64,000 nt of DNA. It comes from Pyropia haitanensis. Lineage: Eukaryota > Rhodophyta > Bangiophyceae > Bangiales > Bangiaceae. The DNA is taken from contig SDUX01000007.1 in NCBI GenBank assembly GCA_008729055.1, forward strand, positions 5,129,409 through 5,193,408. The letters run 5' to 3'. Positions 55,120 through 64,000 of this stretch are shown here, piece by piece (position 1 is the stretch's first letter; the number at the start of each line of letters is the position of its first letter). The notes beneath the pieces were generated by a model that was given only the letters and a program-made list of their open reading frames with translations, did no database searches and had not been told where the DNA came from. A program made the translations under genes and the position numbers.

Positions 55120-55666
55120 GGCGAGGCGCGGCCCGGCCCGGTTTTTTTTTTGTTTTTTTTTGTTCGGTCCTCCCTTGCTTCTTTTGTTTTTGTTTTGCAC
55201 GACCGGCTGTCTGTGTCTGTCCTGCCCCGAGGTTTGTTCTTACTTTCCTCTTTTTTTTTTTTCTCGTTTTTGCTCTCCACGACCGCCGCCCGTCGTGCCC
55301 CCTCATCCACTCGTGTGTTTGTCGCCTGTGGCTGGGGGCTGTGCGGGTGCCGCTGCTTTTGTTTTTTTGTTTTTTTGGGTGGGAGGCGCCTGCGGTTGCT
55401 TGGCTGGTGTGGCGAGACGCGGGCCACCGCGTCGGGAGGGACGACGGCAACGGGGACACCACGCACACACACCAGACAAAAAAAAAAAAAAAAAAAAAAG
55501 AGCACGGCGACGGCCGTCGCCCAGTCAAGTCAAAGGTATAGATATAGGGGGCACAACCGCCCACACGCACGACCACGAAAAAAAAAAAAAAAGACAGCAC
55601 GGGGGCGGCGGCCAACGGCGGCACGCCCCTCCCCCCACCCCCTCTCCGCCCGCAAGACGCCATCCG
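55120..55666. terminator. Convergent 3' region with T-rich and A-rich tracts
   Basis: Just past the metacaspase stop, 55141-55280 is a series of long T tracts. Nearer the other gene are a 22-base A-run (55478-55499) and a second A-run (55577-55590). The order (T tracts downstream of the plus gene, A tracts downstream of the minus gene when read on plus) means each transcript runs into U-rich sequence. Probable termination and polyadenylation zone for both genes. Confidence 0.5.
55478..55499. repeat. 22-base A homopolymer
   Basis: Uninterrupted A-run in the convergent gap. On the minus strand it is poly(T), downstream of the Kelch/b561 gene. Confidence 0.7.
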
Positions 55667-56211
55667 CTACTCTAGGGGCGGGGCGCACAAACCACCTAGC
55701 CAGCACCCCCCCCCACCCCGCCCCCCCCCTCCCCCCCCCCCCCCTGCCCCCCCCCAGGGCTCCCGCCCCCGCCCCCTGCACCAGCACCGCCGCGGCAGGC
55801 ACGCTCGACGGCCGCCGCCGCCGCCGCCGCGGCCGCGGCGACGCGTCCGCGGCGGCCGCCGCGGTCGCCGCCGCAACGGGCAGCGGCGGCAGCCACGCCC
55901 CCCCCGCCGCCGTCGCCGCGTCGTCGCCGCCACCACCACCACCACCACCACCACCACCACCGCCGCCGCTACCGCCGCTGCCGCCACTGCCGCCACCCTG
56001 CACACCACCGCCCGAGCCGGCCGGCGGCAACGACGACGACCGCGACGGCGGGGCTGGCTCCCCCCCCCCCCCCCCTCCTCCCCCCTCCTCCCCAAACCCC
56101 CCCCCCCCGCCGCGGCCACCCGCCGGCGGCGCAGCGCCACCGCCGCCCGCAGCAGCCGCGTGCCCGGCCCGCCCGGGTCGTCTTGTACCGACGCGCCGAG
56201 CGGCACCGCCG

Positions 56212-56263
<52 letters not shown>

Positions 56264-56411
56264 CGCCGCCGTCGCGCCGCTGCTCGCGCCGTCGGTGGTG
56301 GTCGTGCCGCTGGCGGTGGAGCCACCGCCGCCACGCGACAGCGGCGGCTGCGGCACCTCTGCCACGCCGCCGCCGCCGCCGCCACCACCACCACCGTCGG
56401 CGGCGGCGGCA

Positions 56412-56443
<32 letters not shown>

Positions 56444-56762
56444 AAACGTTACCGACGGGGAGTCGTCCCCCCCCCCCCCCCCACGGGGCGGCGTACCCCC
56501 CCCCCCCCACCCCCCGGCGGTGGCTGCGTCCCAGCTCGTCGCGGCGGTGGACCCCCCCCCCCCCCCCCCCTCTGCCGGCCGCGTCGGGCAGCTCGTCCAG
56601 CTTGGCCACCCGCGCAACGACCGACCGGAAGCGGCTCTTGAGCTCCTGGCTCTTTTGTGCCGACGCCGTCGCCGCCGCGCCAACCGCCGCGCCCAGCGAC
56701 ACGCCGCTGTCGGCCGACTTTAACGCGCTGATGCCGCCGCCGCCGCCGCCGCCGTGCGCGCT

Positions 56763-56796
<34 letters not shown>

Positions 56797-58258
56797 TACG
56801 CGCTGCCGCCACCGCCGCCGCGGGTGGGCATGGCGGGCCAGCTGGTGGCGGCCCCCCCCCCCCCCCCCAGCAGGGTGCACCCCCCCCCCCCGTCCGGTCG
56901 CGCACAATCCCCAAGATGCTCTGCCCCACACACCGGTACGTGGCGGCCGTGTAGGCGGCCTGCGGGGGCGACACGGCGAGCGGGCCAATGTCCGCCCAGC
57001 GCAGCACCTCGGCGGCGGCGACCGCCACCGCCGCCGCCGCGACGGCGGTGCCGTACGCGGCGTAGGCCCAGCCGGGCGCGGCGACCACGTACAGGCCGAG
57101 GAGCATGTTGAGCGCGCCGAGCGCGACCGCCGTGCGGCCGGCGTACCAGTGGAGGGCGTTCCACCAGGCGCGGCGGGTCGAGACGAGGATCACCACGGGG
57201 GGGGGCGCCACGCACGGGGGGGGGGGGGGGAGGCCGGCGGGCAGGGGCGCCACCCGCACGCCCCCCGCGCCGCCGCCGCCGCCGCCGCCGCCGCTGCCGC
57301 CGCTGCCGCCACCGCCGCCGTCGCCACCACCACCGCCGTCGCCCCCCGCGCCGCCGCCGCCGCCGCCGCCGCCGCTGCCGCCACTGGCGGCAGCCCCATT
57401 GGACAACCGCCCGCCGCCGTCGTTGGCGGCACCCCCACCCCCACCCCCCCCCCACCGCGTCTGGCAGCAGACGGCGGCACGGCGGCACGTGGGGTGCCGG
57501 CGGCACCCCCCCCCCACCCCCCCCCCCCCCCCGACGCCGCCGCCGCCGTCGCCGCCGCCGTCGACACGGTGCGGGCGGCCGGCACCGCCGCCGCCGTCGA
57601 CGCCGTCAACCCGGCACGTCTGCACCCCCCCCCCCCACCCCCCCCCGGCACCTCTGCCGCGACCGGCGGCACCCCCCCCCCCCCCCCCCCCCCCGCCGGC
57701 ACGTCGTCGGCCACCACCGCCGCCCGCGGCGGCGGCAGCGGCGGCAGCATCCCCGACGGCAGCCGCCACGGCACGCCCGCCGCGGCGGTCCCCTCCGCCA
57801 CCCCCAGCGGCGGCGACGGCGGCGGCAGCCGCCGCTTGCGTGGCCGCCGCGGCGACGCGGCGGCAGGCACCCCCCCCACCCCCCCCCCCCCCCCCCCCCC
57901 CCACCGCCGTGGCGGCCACGCCGCCGTGGCGCCCGCCGTCCGTGGCGGCGGGCCAGCCCGACCCGGCCGCGTCCTCCGCCGCCGTCGCCGCCGCCGCCGC
58001 CGTCGCCCGCACCACCGCCGTCGTCGTGGCGCGGCGGCGGAGGCGGTCGCGGCCGCCGGCGCCACCGCCGCCGCCATCCACGCTGCCGCCACGGGCGGCG
58101 GCCGCCGCGGCGGCCGCCGCCACCACCGCCGCGAGGCGGGCGGCCGGCTCGTCCCGTGCGGGCGGCCGGCGGCCGGCGGCGGCGGCGGCCGCCGCCGCCG
58201 CCTCGGCCTCTGCATCCGCCACAGTCGCGGCGGCGGCGGTGGAGGCGGCGGCGGTGGC

Positions 58259-58297
<39 letters not shown>

Positions 58298-58792
58298 CTC
58301 GGGGTCCGCCTCGAGGATCTCGTCGACCGATGCGCGCCCCCCCCCCCCCACCCCCCCCCCCCCCCCCCCGCCACCGCGGTGGCGGCGGCGGCACCCCCCC
58401 CCCCCGGGCGTTTCCCAGATCCCCCCCCATCCCCCCCCCACGCCCACCCCCCCACCCCCTCCCCCACCCCCCCCCCCACCCCCCCCCCACCCCCTGCCAC
58501 AGGCGAACCAGCGGCCATCCCCCCCCCCCCCCACGGCCATCCGCCCTTCCCCCCCCCCCTCCGCCCACCAGCGGCGCCTGCACGCGCGCCGTTGCCGGCC
58601 GCACCACATTGATGGCGGCGGCGGCAACGCCGAGCGCGTAGGCGAGGGTGCCCACCACCCCGTGCGCGTGCGCCGGCACGGTGCCAGAGGCGTAGGCCAT
58701 GGCGACGCCGGCGGTCGCGACGAGCAGCCCCGCCCCTTGCAGCCACACGTGGAGGCTGAGGCGGGGGGCGGCGCGGCCGCCACCGCCGCCAC

Positions 58793-58829
<37 letters not shown>

Positions 58830-60107
58830 CCCACCGCCGCCGCCACCGCCGCGAGCGGCGGCCGCGCCGCCGCCGCCGCCGCCGGCGGCTCTGCCGGTGC
58901 CGTGCTCCCCGTTGGCCGCCGCCGCGGCTGCGGCTGCTGCTGCCGCGGCGGTGGCGGCGGCGGCCGCCGCCGGCTGTGCGTGCCGCGCGATGAGCGTGCC
59001 TGCTGGGAGGAGGACCCCCCAGGCGGCGACGGAGAGCCCCGCGTGGAGCATGGGCAGCGACAGCCACAGCCACCAGCCCGCGCCGTCGACCGGCGGGGAG
59101 CGGGCACCCGCGGCGGCAACCGCCGCGGCGGGGAGGTAGGTGAGGAGGAGGAGCTCAGAGGTGAGGGTGCCGTCTTGGAGGCGGCCGCCAAAGAGCAGGT
59201 ACGCGTTGGGGGGGGGGACCCCCGCCGCGCTCGGCGGCAGGCCCGCCGCGGACGCCTCGGCGGGCGTCACCGTCCGCCGGGGGGCGCCCGTCACGGGGTC
59301 GACCGCGACGGGGACCATCGCGGCAAACGCGCGGCGCTGGATGCCACCGTCACCGCCGTCACCGCCGCCGCCGTCACCGCCGCCGCCGCCGCCGCCGCCA
59401 TCGTTGGCGGTGGAGGCGGCGGTGGCGTTGGCGGCGACGGCGGCGGCGGCGGCGGCGGCAGCGTCGGCGGTGCCCCCCCCCCGCCCCCCCCCCCCCGGAT
59501 CACCGCCCGGTACGCCACCGCCGCGCCACTCTGCACGTCCACGACGAGCACCCGCGACGCGGGCGGCTGCGCCGACGTCAGGTGCTGCTTGCCGAGCGGC
59601 AGCCCAAAGAGCGTCACCACCGCGTGGTCCGCGTCCACGCCGGCGGTGGCCAGCGCGGGCACCGCCGCCGCCGCGGCGCCGCCGACCGATGGGCCCGAGT
59701 GGCTGCCCAGTGGGTGCCACCGAGGGCGCAGGGGGGGGGGGGGGGGGGGGGGGGGTGGGGGGGGGGGGGGGCGCCAACGCCCCCGCCGCCCGCGTCCGGG
59801 TCGTCCACGTCGGCGACGTCCACGTCGGCTTCGTCCACGTCGGCGGCGTCGTCCACGTCGGCGTCGCCGTCCACGTCGGCGTCGGCGTCCACGTCGGCGT
59901 CGCCGTCCACGTCGGCGGTATCCGTGTCGTCGTCAGTGTCGCCGCCGTCTGCGTCGATGCGGGGCACGGGGGCCACCCCAGCGTCGGCGCCGCCGCCGCC
60001 GTCGGCGGCGGCGGCGGCAGAAGCGGTGCCGCGCGGGGACCCCTCCACGGCGCCGCCGCCGGCCGCCGGCACGGCCTGCCGTGCCACCACCCCCCCCCGC
60101 GTCGACG

Positions 60108-60143
<36 letters not shown>

Positions 60144-61766
60144 CGGCAGCCGCCGCCGCCGCGGGCGTCTGCGCGGCGGCGGCGGCGCCCCCCCCCCCCC
60201 CGTCGAGTCGACACGCGGGCGACCCCCCCCTCGGCCAAGTACCCCCCCCCCCCCGACGCGTTGGCGGCGGCGGGGACCCCCCCACCCCCCCCACCCCCCC
60301 CCCCCCAAGGGACAGCCCCCACGCGGCCGTCGCCGGGCACAGCCCCGCCGCGTGGCGGGCGGCAAAGCACCCCCCCCCCTGGTACACCTCCCCCGCCGCC
60401 GTCACCGCCGACGCGGCGGCACACCCCGGCCGCGGGCGGGAGCGGCCAAACCGGGGCGCCGCCCCCGCCAGCCGGTGCCACCGCCCCCGCAGCGGCGTCG
60501 CGGCCGCCACCGAAAACGCGTACACGTCGCTGTGCGCGGCGGCCGCGTCGTCGGCGCCGCCGTCGTTGCCGCCGGCGGCGTCGGCCGCGTCGCCGCGGTG
60601 GCCGCGGGTCTCGGCCGCCGCCGCGGCGGCGGCGGCAACGGCGGGGACGGTGTCGGCCGAGACGCAGCCGCCGACGAGGAGCAGCGCGCCCGCCGCGGGG
60701 GACCAGCCGCCCGCGGCGGCGTAGCGGGGTGACGGCGCGTTGGCCTTGTACAGGCTGCCGCTCATCAGCAGCCAGTGGACGGTGCGCGCGTTGGCGCGGA
60801 TGGACAGCACCCAGACGTCGCGGAAGGAGGTGCCGCCCGCGCCACGGCCGGCCGCCACGTACAGGTGCGACGTGGACGCGTCGTCGTCCGACAGCTCGAA
60901 CAGCTGCGACTCGTCGCTGCCGACCGCGACGGCGCCGCCGCCGCCGCCGCCGCCGCCACCGTCGTCGTCGTCCTCCTCCTCGTCCCCCCCTTCGGCGTAC
61001 GCGCCCGACGCGTCCGCGGTGGGGCGCCCGACGCCCTCGCTCTGCACCATCCCGTACACCATGGAGTGGCGCGGGTCGGGCGCGGCGGCGGTGACCAGCC
61101 GCCGCCACGTGAGCGTCGTCAGGTTGAGCGCCCACGTGTCGCCCAGCACCCGCCCGTCCTCGGCCTGCCCCCCAAACAGCCACACGACGCCGAGCCGCGC
61201 GTCAACGCCCACCGCCGCCTTCCACCGCTTGACGGGGCCGCCGGCCGCGTCGGCGCCGCCGCCGCCGCCGCCACCGGCGCTGCTCCCGCCGCCCGCATCC
61301 AGCGGGGCGGCGCCCGTCGTCGGCAGCCGCGACAGCTCAAACGTGCCGCGGCCAGTGACGGGCGCCGCGCCGGGGGGGGGGGGCGGCGCGGCGCCCCCGC
61401 CGCGAGCGGCCGCGGCGGCGGCACCGCCGCGGCCGCCACGGCGTGGAGGGGGGCGGCGGGGAGGGCGGCGAGGGCGGCGGCCGCGGCGGCGGCGGCCGCG
61501 GTCGCCCGCACCGCCCACCGCCACCCGCACCACCGTAATGGCGGCCGCGGCGGCCGTGGCGGCCGCGCGGCGGGGAGACGCCGCGGCCGGCGGCCGCCCC
61601 GAGCCAAGACGCCGGCCGCCACGCGGCTGCCACCGCCACCACCCCAGCCGCGGCCGCCGCACCCGCAGCCACCGCACCCGCCGCCGCCGCGGCCGCCGCC
61701 GCCGCCGCGGCCGCCGCCGCCGCGCCCATCCCCCTCAGCGTCGGCATCGGCATCCGCCTCGGCCAT
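55667..61766 (-). CDS. Kelch-repeat / cytochrome b561 membrane protein, frame broken at several homopolymers
   Basis: Read on the minus strand. Kelch repeats come first: VVWLFGGQAEDGRVLGDTWAL (about 61190-61120), LYVAAGRGAGGTSFRDVWVLS (about 60870-60800), ALLLVGGCVSADT with HSDVYAFSV (60690-60490). Then follow an acidic Asp-Val repeat (59955-59801), another blade in a second frame (59662-59520) and NAYLLFGGRLQDGTLTSELL in a third (59206-59140). A b561 core follows with four haem-ligand His contexts: LPMLHAGLSVAAWGVLLPAG (59080-58990), LSLHVWLQGAGLL (58760-58690), AHAHGVVGTLAYALGV then RP (58676-58600) and, after about 470 low-complexity residues, WNALHWYAGRTAVALGALN (57165-57080), then a last helix. 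The tail has a helical segment (ALKSADSGVS to AKLDELPD, about 56735-56590). Frames change at G/C runs near 61372, 59731-59771, 59470-59505 and elsewhere. Start (61766) and end are provisional. Probable transmembrane ascorbate-dependent reductase. Confidence 0.7.
56212..56262. repeat. GCC/CCG trinucleotide repeat in the b561 protein tail
   Basis: About 17 trinucleotide units. On the minus coding strand it reads poly-Ala in the frame that also gives VPLGASVQDDPGG next to it. Confidence 0.65.
57257..58590. repeat. Low-complexity insert (GCC/GTC repeats and C-runs) between haem helices 3 and 4
   Basis: Minus-strand coding is Gly/Ala/Arg-rich throughout, with C-runs at 57504-57532, 57670-57694, 57885-57902, 58336-58370 and 58478-58490. 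One segment looks less random: RASVDEILEADPEAAAA near 58330-58290. It splits a domain that is normally continuous within about 20 residues. Confidence 0.6.
59731..59755. repeat. 25-base G homopolymer inside the Kelch/b561 gene
   Basis: A 25-G run, a single T, then about 15 more G. The protein frame changes across it, so length errors are very likely here. Confidence 0.75.
59801..59955. repeat. 15-18 base repeat coding for acidic Asp-Val/Asp-Ala units
   Basis: Diverged copies of GTCCACGTCGGCGTC. On the minus coding strand they read DADVDGDADVDD-type sequence, about 40 residues with an Asp every second or third position. Only this frame keeps the periodic Asp, which supports it being coding. 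It could bind Ca2+ or other cations; that is inference. Confidence 0.7.
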
Positions 61767-61895
61767 GGCCGCGGCGGCGGTGCCGTGCATGGCGGGCACG
61801 TGGCGGCGGCGGCGGCGGCGGTCACCGCCGCCGCCGTCGTCACCAATCGTGGCCGCCACCCGCCCGGCGGCGGCGACCGCGACGCGGCCGACGCG

Positions 61896-61937
<42 letters not shown>

Positions 61938-62624
61938 CAGCGCAGCGCCGGCCGGGGTGGCCCGGCCGCCGCGGCGGGGCGGCGGCGGCGGGGAGGCGGC
62001 GGCGCGCGGGCAAGTGGGGGCACAGGGGGGGGGGGGGGACGCGCACCGCCGCCCGCACCAAGGGGGACGTGCCGCCGTGCGCGCGGGGACGGTCGCCGTG
62101 TACGGCGGGGTGGGGGGGGGGGGGGGGGGGGTTGCCCAGCCGGTCGGCTGGCCGACGGGCGGCCGCCGCGCCGCGCGGCCGCCGCCGGCCGCCGCGGGCA
62201 CGCGCGCGCCGCCAGCCACACCCGCCGCGTGGCGGTGGCGGCGGCGGCGGGCGGCGTGGCGGCGGCGGCGGCGGCCGACCGTGCGCGGCGAGCGGCGGCG
62301 GCGGTGGCGAGCCGTTGCCGACGAGCGGGTGGGATGCACGCTGGGTGAAGGGCGCGGGGGGGGGGGGGGGGGGGGGGGTGGTGGGGGGGGGGGGGGCGAC
62401 GCACGCACGCGACGGCGAGGACGAGGGGGGGGGGGGGGCGGCGGCGAGGCCGACCGCCGCGGCCGCCGCGCCGCCGTGCCACGGTGGCGGGAGGGGCGAG
62501 CCGCCGGCCGTCGCCGGCGGCCGGCCGTCGCGGCCGCCACGCGACGGGGGGAGGGCGGCCCGCGCAGCGGGCGGGCGGCGGGCGACGGCGGGCGGCGGCG
62601 GCGGCGACGGCGGCGGCAGCGGCA

Positions 62625-62702
<78 letters not shown>

Positions 62703-64000
62703 TGGCGAACCCCCCCCCCCCCCGGGAATGGGACGAGCAGGGGCGGAGGGCGGAGCGGGGGGGAGGGGAGCGGGGGGCGGGTGGAGGGCGGGGAAGGGAG
62801 GAGGGGCCAGGGGGGAGGGAGGAGGGGGAGGGAGGGGGGTGGGAGGCGGGGGCAGGCGCGAGGGGCGGCCGGGGGGGGGGGGGGGGGGGGGGGGGAGGGG
62901 AGCGGCGGGCGTGGCTGGCCACGTCGGTGGTCGGGGGGATGGGCGAGGGGGGGAGGCGGGGGGGTGGCTGCCGGGGCGCGCCCGCGCCGGCGCGGGCGAC
63001 CGTCCCACCCCCGCTCGGGGCGGGCCCCGCCCGATCCGCCGCGGCACCCGCCCGCCGGCGCACGCCACGCCCGTGCAGCCGCGGCGCGGCGGGGCCGCCC
63101 GCGCCGGCGGCACGCCCGGCGGCCGCGCCGGCCGCGCCGCCGCCGCGCCGCCGCCGCCGCCGCGTGTGCCGCGCGCGCGGCGGGTGCGGCGGGCCGCCGG
63201 CGGCGGCGGCCGCGGCTGGAGGCTGGGGGGGGGGGGGCGCCGCGTCGGGCGGCCGCCGCGGGCGGCCGCCTGGCCGCCGCGGCCGGCTCGCGACGCTGCC
63301 GCCGCGACGGCCGTCAGTGCTCCCCGCCCCCCCCCCCCTCCCCCCCCGCCTCACCCCACGACGTGTGCCACACGAGGTGCCGGCGGCTACGACGGCGCCC
63401 TCCCCCCCCCCCCCCCCAACCCCCCCCCCACACCCCCCCCCCCTCCCCAGACCCAGTCCCCCACCGCACCCCCCCCAACGGCGCCCGCCGTGCGGCCACG
63501 CCAGCCGCGGACGGCTCCCCGGCGGCCGCGCGACGCCGCGGCCGGCCGGCCGCGGCCGCCGTCCGGTCGCCGCCGCCGCCGCCGCTGCCGCCGCCGCCGC
63601 CGGCCGGGACGCGGCGTGCCGGTGGCCACACGGCCGCGGCCCGCCCGCCCGCCGCGGCGGCGAGTGACGACGACCGCCCGTCGAGAGCCGCGGCGGCGCG
63701 CGGCGCACACCGCCGCCGACCCGGCCGCCGCGTGCCGCGGCGCGTGGCTGGCGGTGGGCGGTCGCCGCCGCGGCGCGCGCGGCGGGTGCCCCCCGTCCGA
63801 CGCTGGCAGCCTCCCAGCGGCCAATGGATGGACGTGCTGCGCGTGCGGGTCGCCCGCCGGCCGCCGCCGCGGCCGCGTGCAGACGCTCGCCGCCGCTCGC
63901 GGTGGGCGGCCGCCGCCCACCTCCAACGGCCATCCCAGCGGGGGACGCACCACAAAGGGGGGCGGCGCCACCGCCCCCACCCCCCCCCCCCCCCACCCCC
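61767..64000. other. Low-complexity GC-saturated sequence, no supported gene
   Basis: Contains a GGC repeat (62625-62702), G-runs (62115-62131, 62358-62379, 62872-62895) and C-runs (63399-63418). Long frames in several phases are open only because A and T are rare. It lies upstream of the Kelch/b561 gene, so it may include its promoter or an undetected first exon. Confidence 0.5.
62625..62702. repeat. GGC trinucleotide repeat, about 26 units
   Basis: The longest uninterrupted trinucleotide repeat in the window: about 22 pure units preceded by interrupted ones. Likely unstable and polymorphic. Confidence 0.75.

Noticed and set aside
61840..63996. Open frames of about 700 residues on the minus strand and 975 residues on the plus strand
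   Set aside because: Composed almost only of Ala, Arg, Gly and Pro. They are open in several phases at once because A/T-containing stops are rare, and they contain no domain except where the Kelch gene overlaps.
1..64000. tRNA or rRNA genes
   Set aside because: I looked for the conserved tRNA arm with GTTCRANNC and for rRNA core sequences on both strands by eye and found no convincing cloverleaf or rRNA segment.

Overview
The window is a very GC-rich (coding and non-coding alike) nuclear segment of a eukaryote. The case for a eukaryote is GT-AG introns in three genes and a gene set with no bacterial operon logic: flotillin, a bHLH factor, type I metacaspase, MFSD5/MOT2-type transporter, ALKBH6-type dioxygenase, PB1 protein, plant-type H+-pyrophosphatase and a cytochrome b561. 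Genes are mostly single-exon, Ala/Gly/Pro-rich and interrupted by G/C homopolymers and GGC/GCC repeats. My best guess is a photosynthetic alga of the Bangiales (Porphyra/Pyropia) type, which has a GC-rich, intron-poor genome. That is an inference from style and gene content, not a sequence match.

Layout. 1-16.6 kb is sparse: one small secreted-protein gene (2559-2852), a weak ORF (4995-5588), an imperfect tandem duplication (1.16-1.77 kb), a candidate non-autonomous DNA transposon with 45-bp terminal inverted repeats (10352-12008) and one low-complexity acidic protein (12760-13872). From 16.6 kb to the right edge the genes are denser: HEAT-repeat protein (+, 2 exons), flotillin (-, 3 exons), O-fucosyltransferase-like type II membrane protein (+), large Cys-rich surface/secreted protein (-, 2 exons), ALKBH6-like dioxygenase (+, one-base frame break), PB1 protein (-), H+-PPase (+), MFSD5/MOT2-like transporter (-), bHLH-GAF-like regulator (+), secreted Cys-rich protein (-), type I metacaspase (+, frame break in a C-run) and a Kelch/cytochrome b561 membrane protein (-, several frame breaks). 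The last 2.2 kb holds only low-complexity sequence.

Two larger patterns stand out. First, the twelve genes from 16.6 kb onward alternate strand without exception, forming six consecutive convergent pairs with short shared 3' regions (mostly 0.3-0.7 kb) and long shared 5' regions (1.3-5.3 kb), most of which contain a patch of lower GC. Second, protein homology repeatedly jumps reading frame exactly at G or C homopolymers, so the consensus has probably lost or gained bases there; several 'broken' genes are likely intact.

The most unusual gene is the Kelch/b561 protein: a lumenal or extracellular beta-propeller joined to a transmembrane ascorbate-reductase-type core whose fourth haem helix is separated from the third by about 470 low-complexity residues, followed by a long helical and repeat-rich tail. 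The genes do not form an obvious pathway. Several are membrane or surface proteins (flotillin, glycosyltransferase-like, Cys-rich proteins, H+-PPase, transporter, b561).
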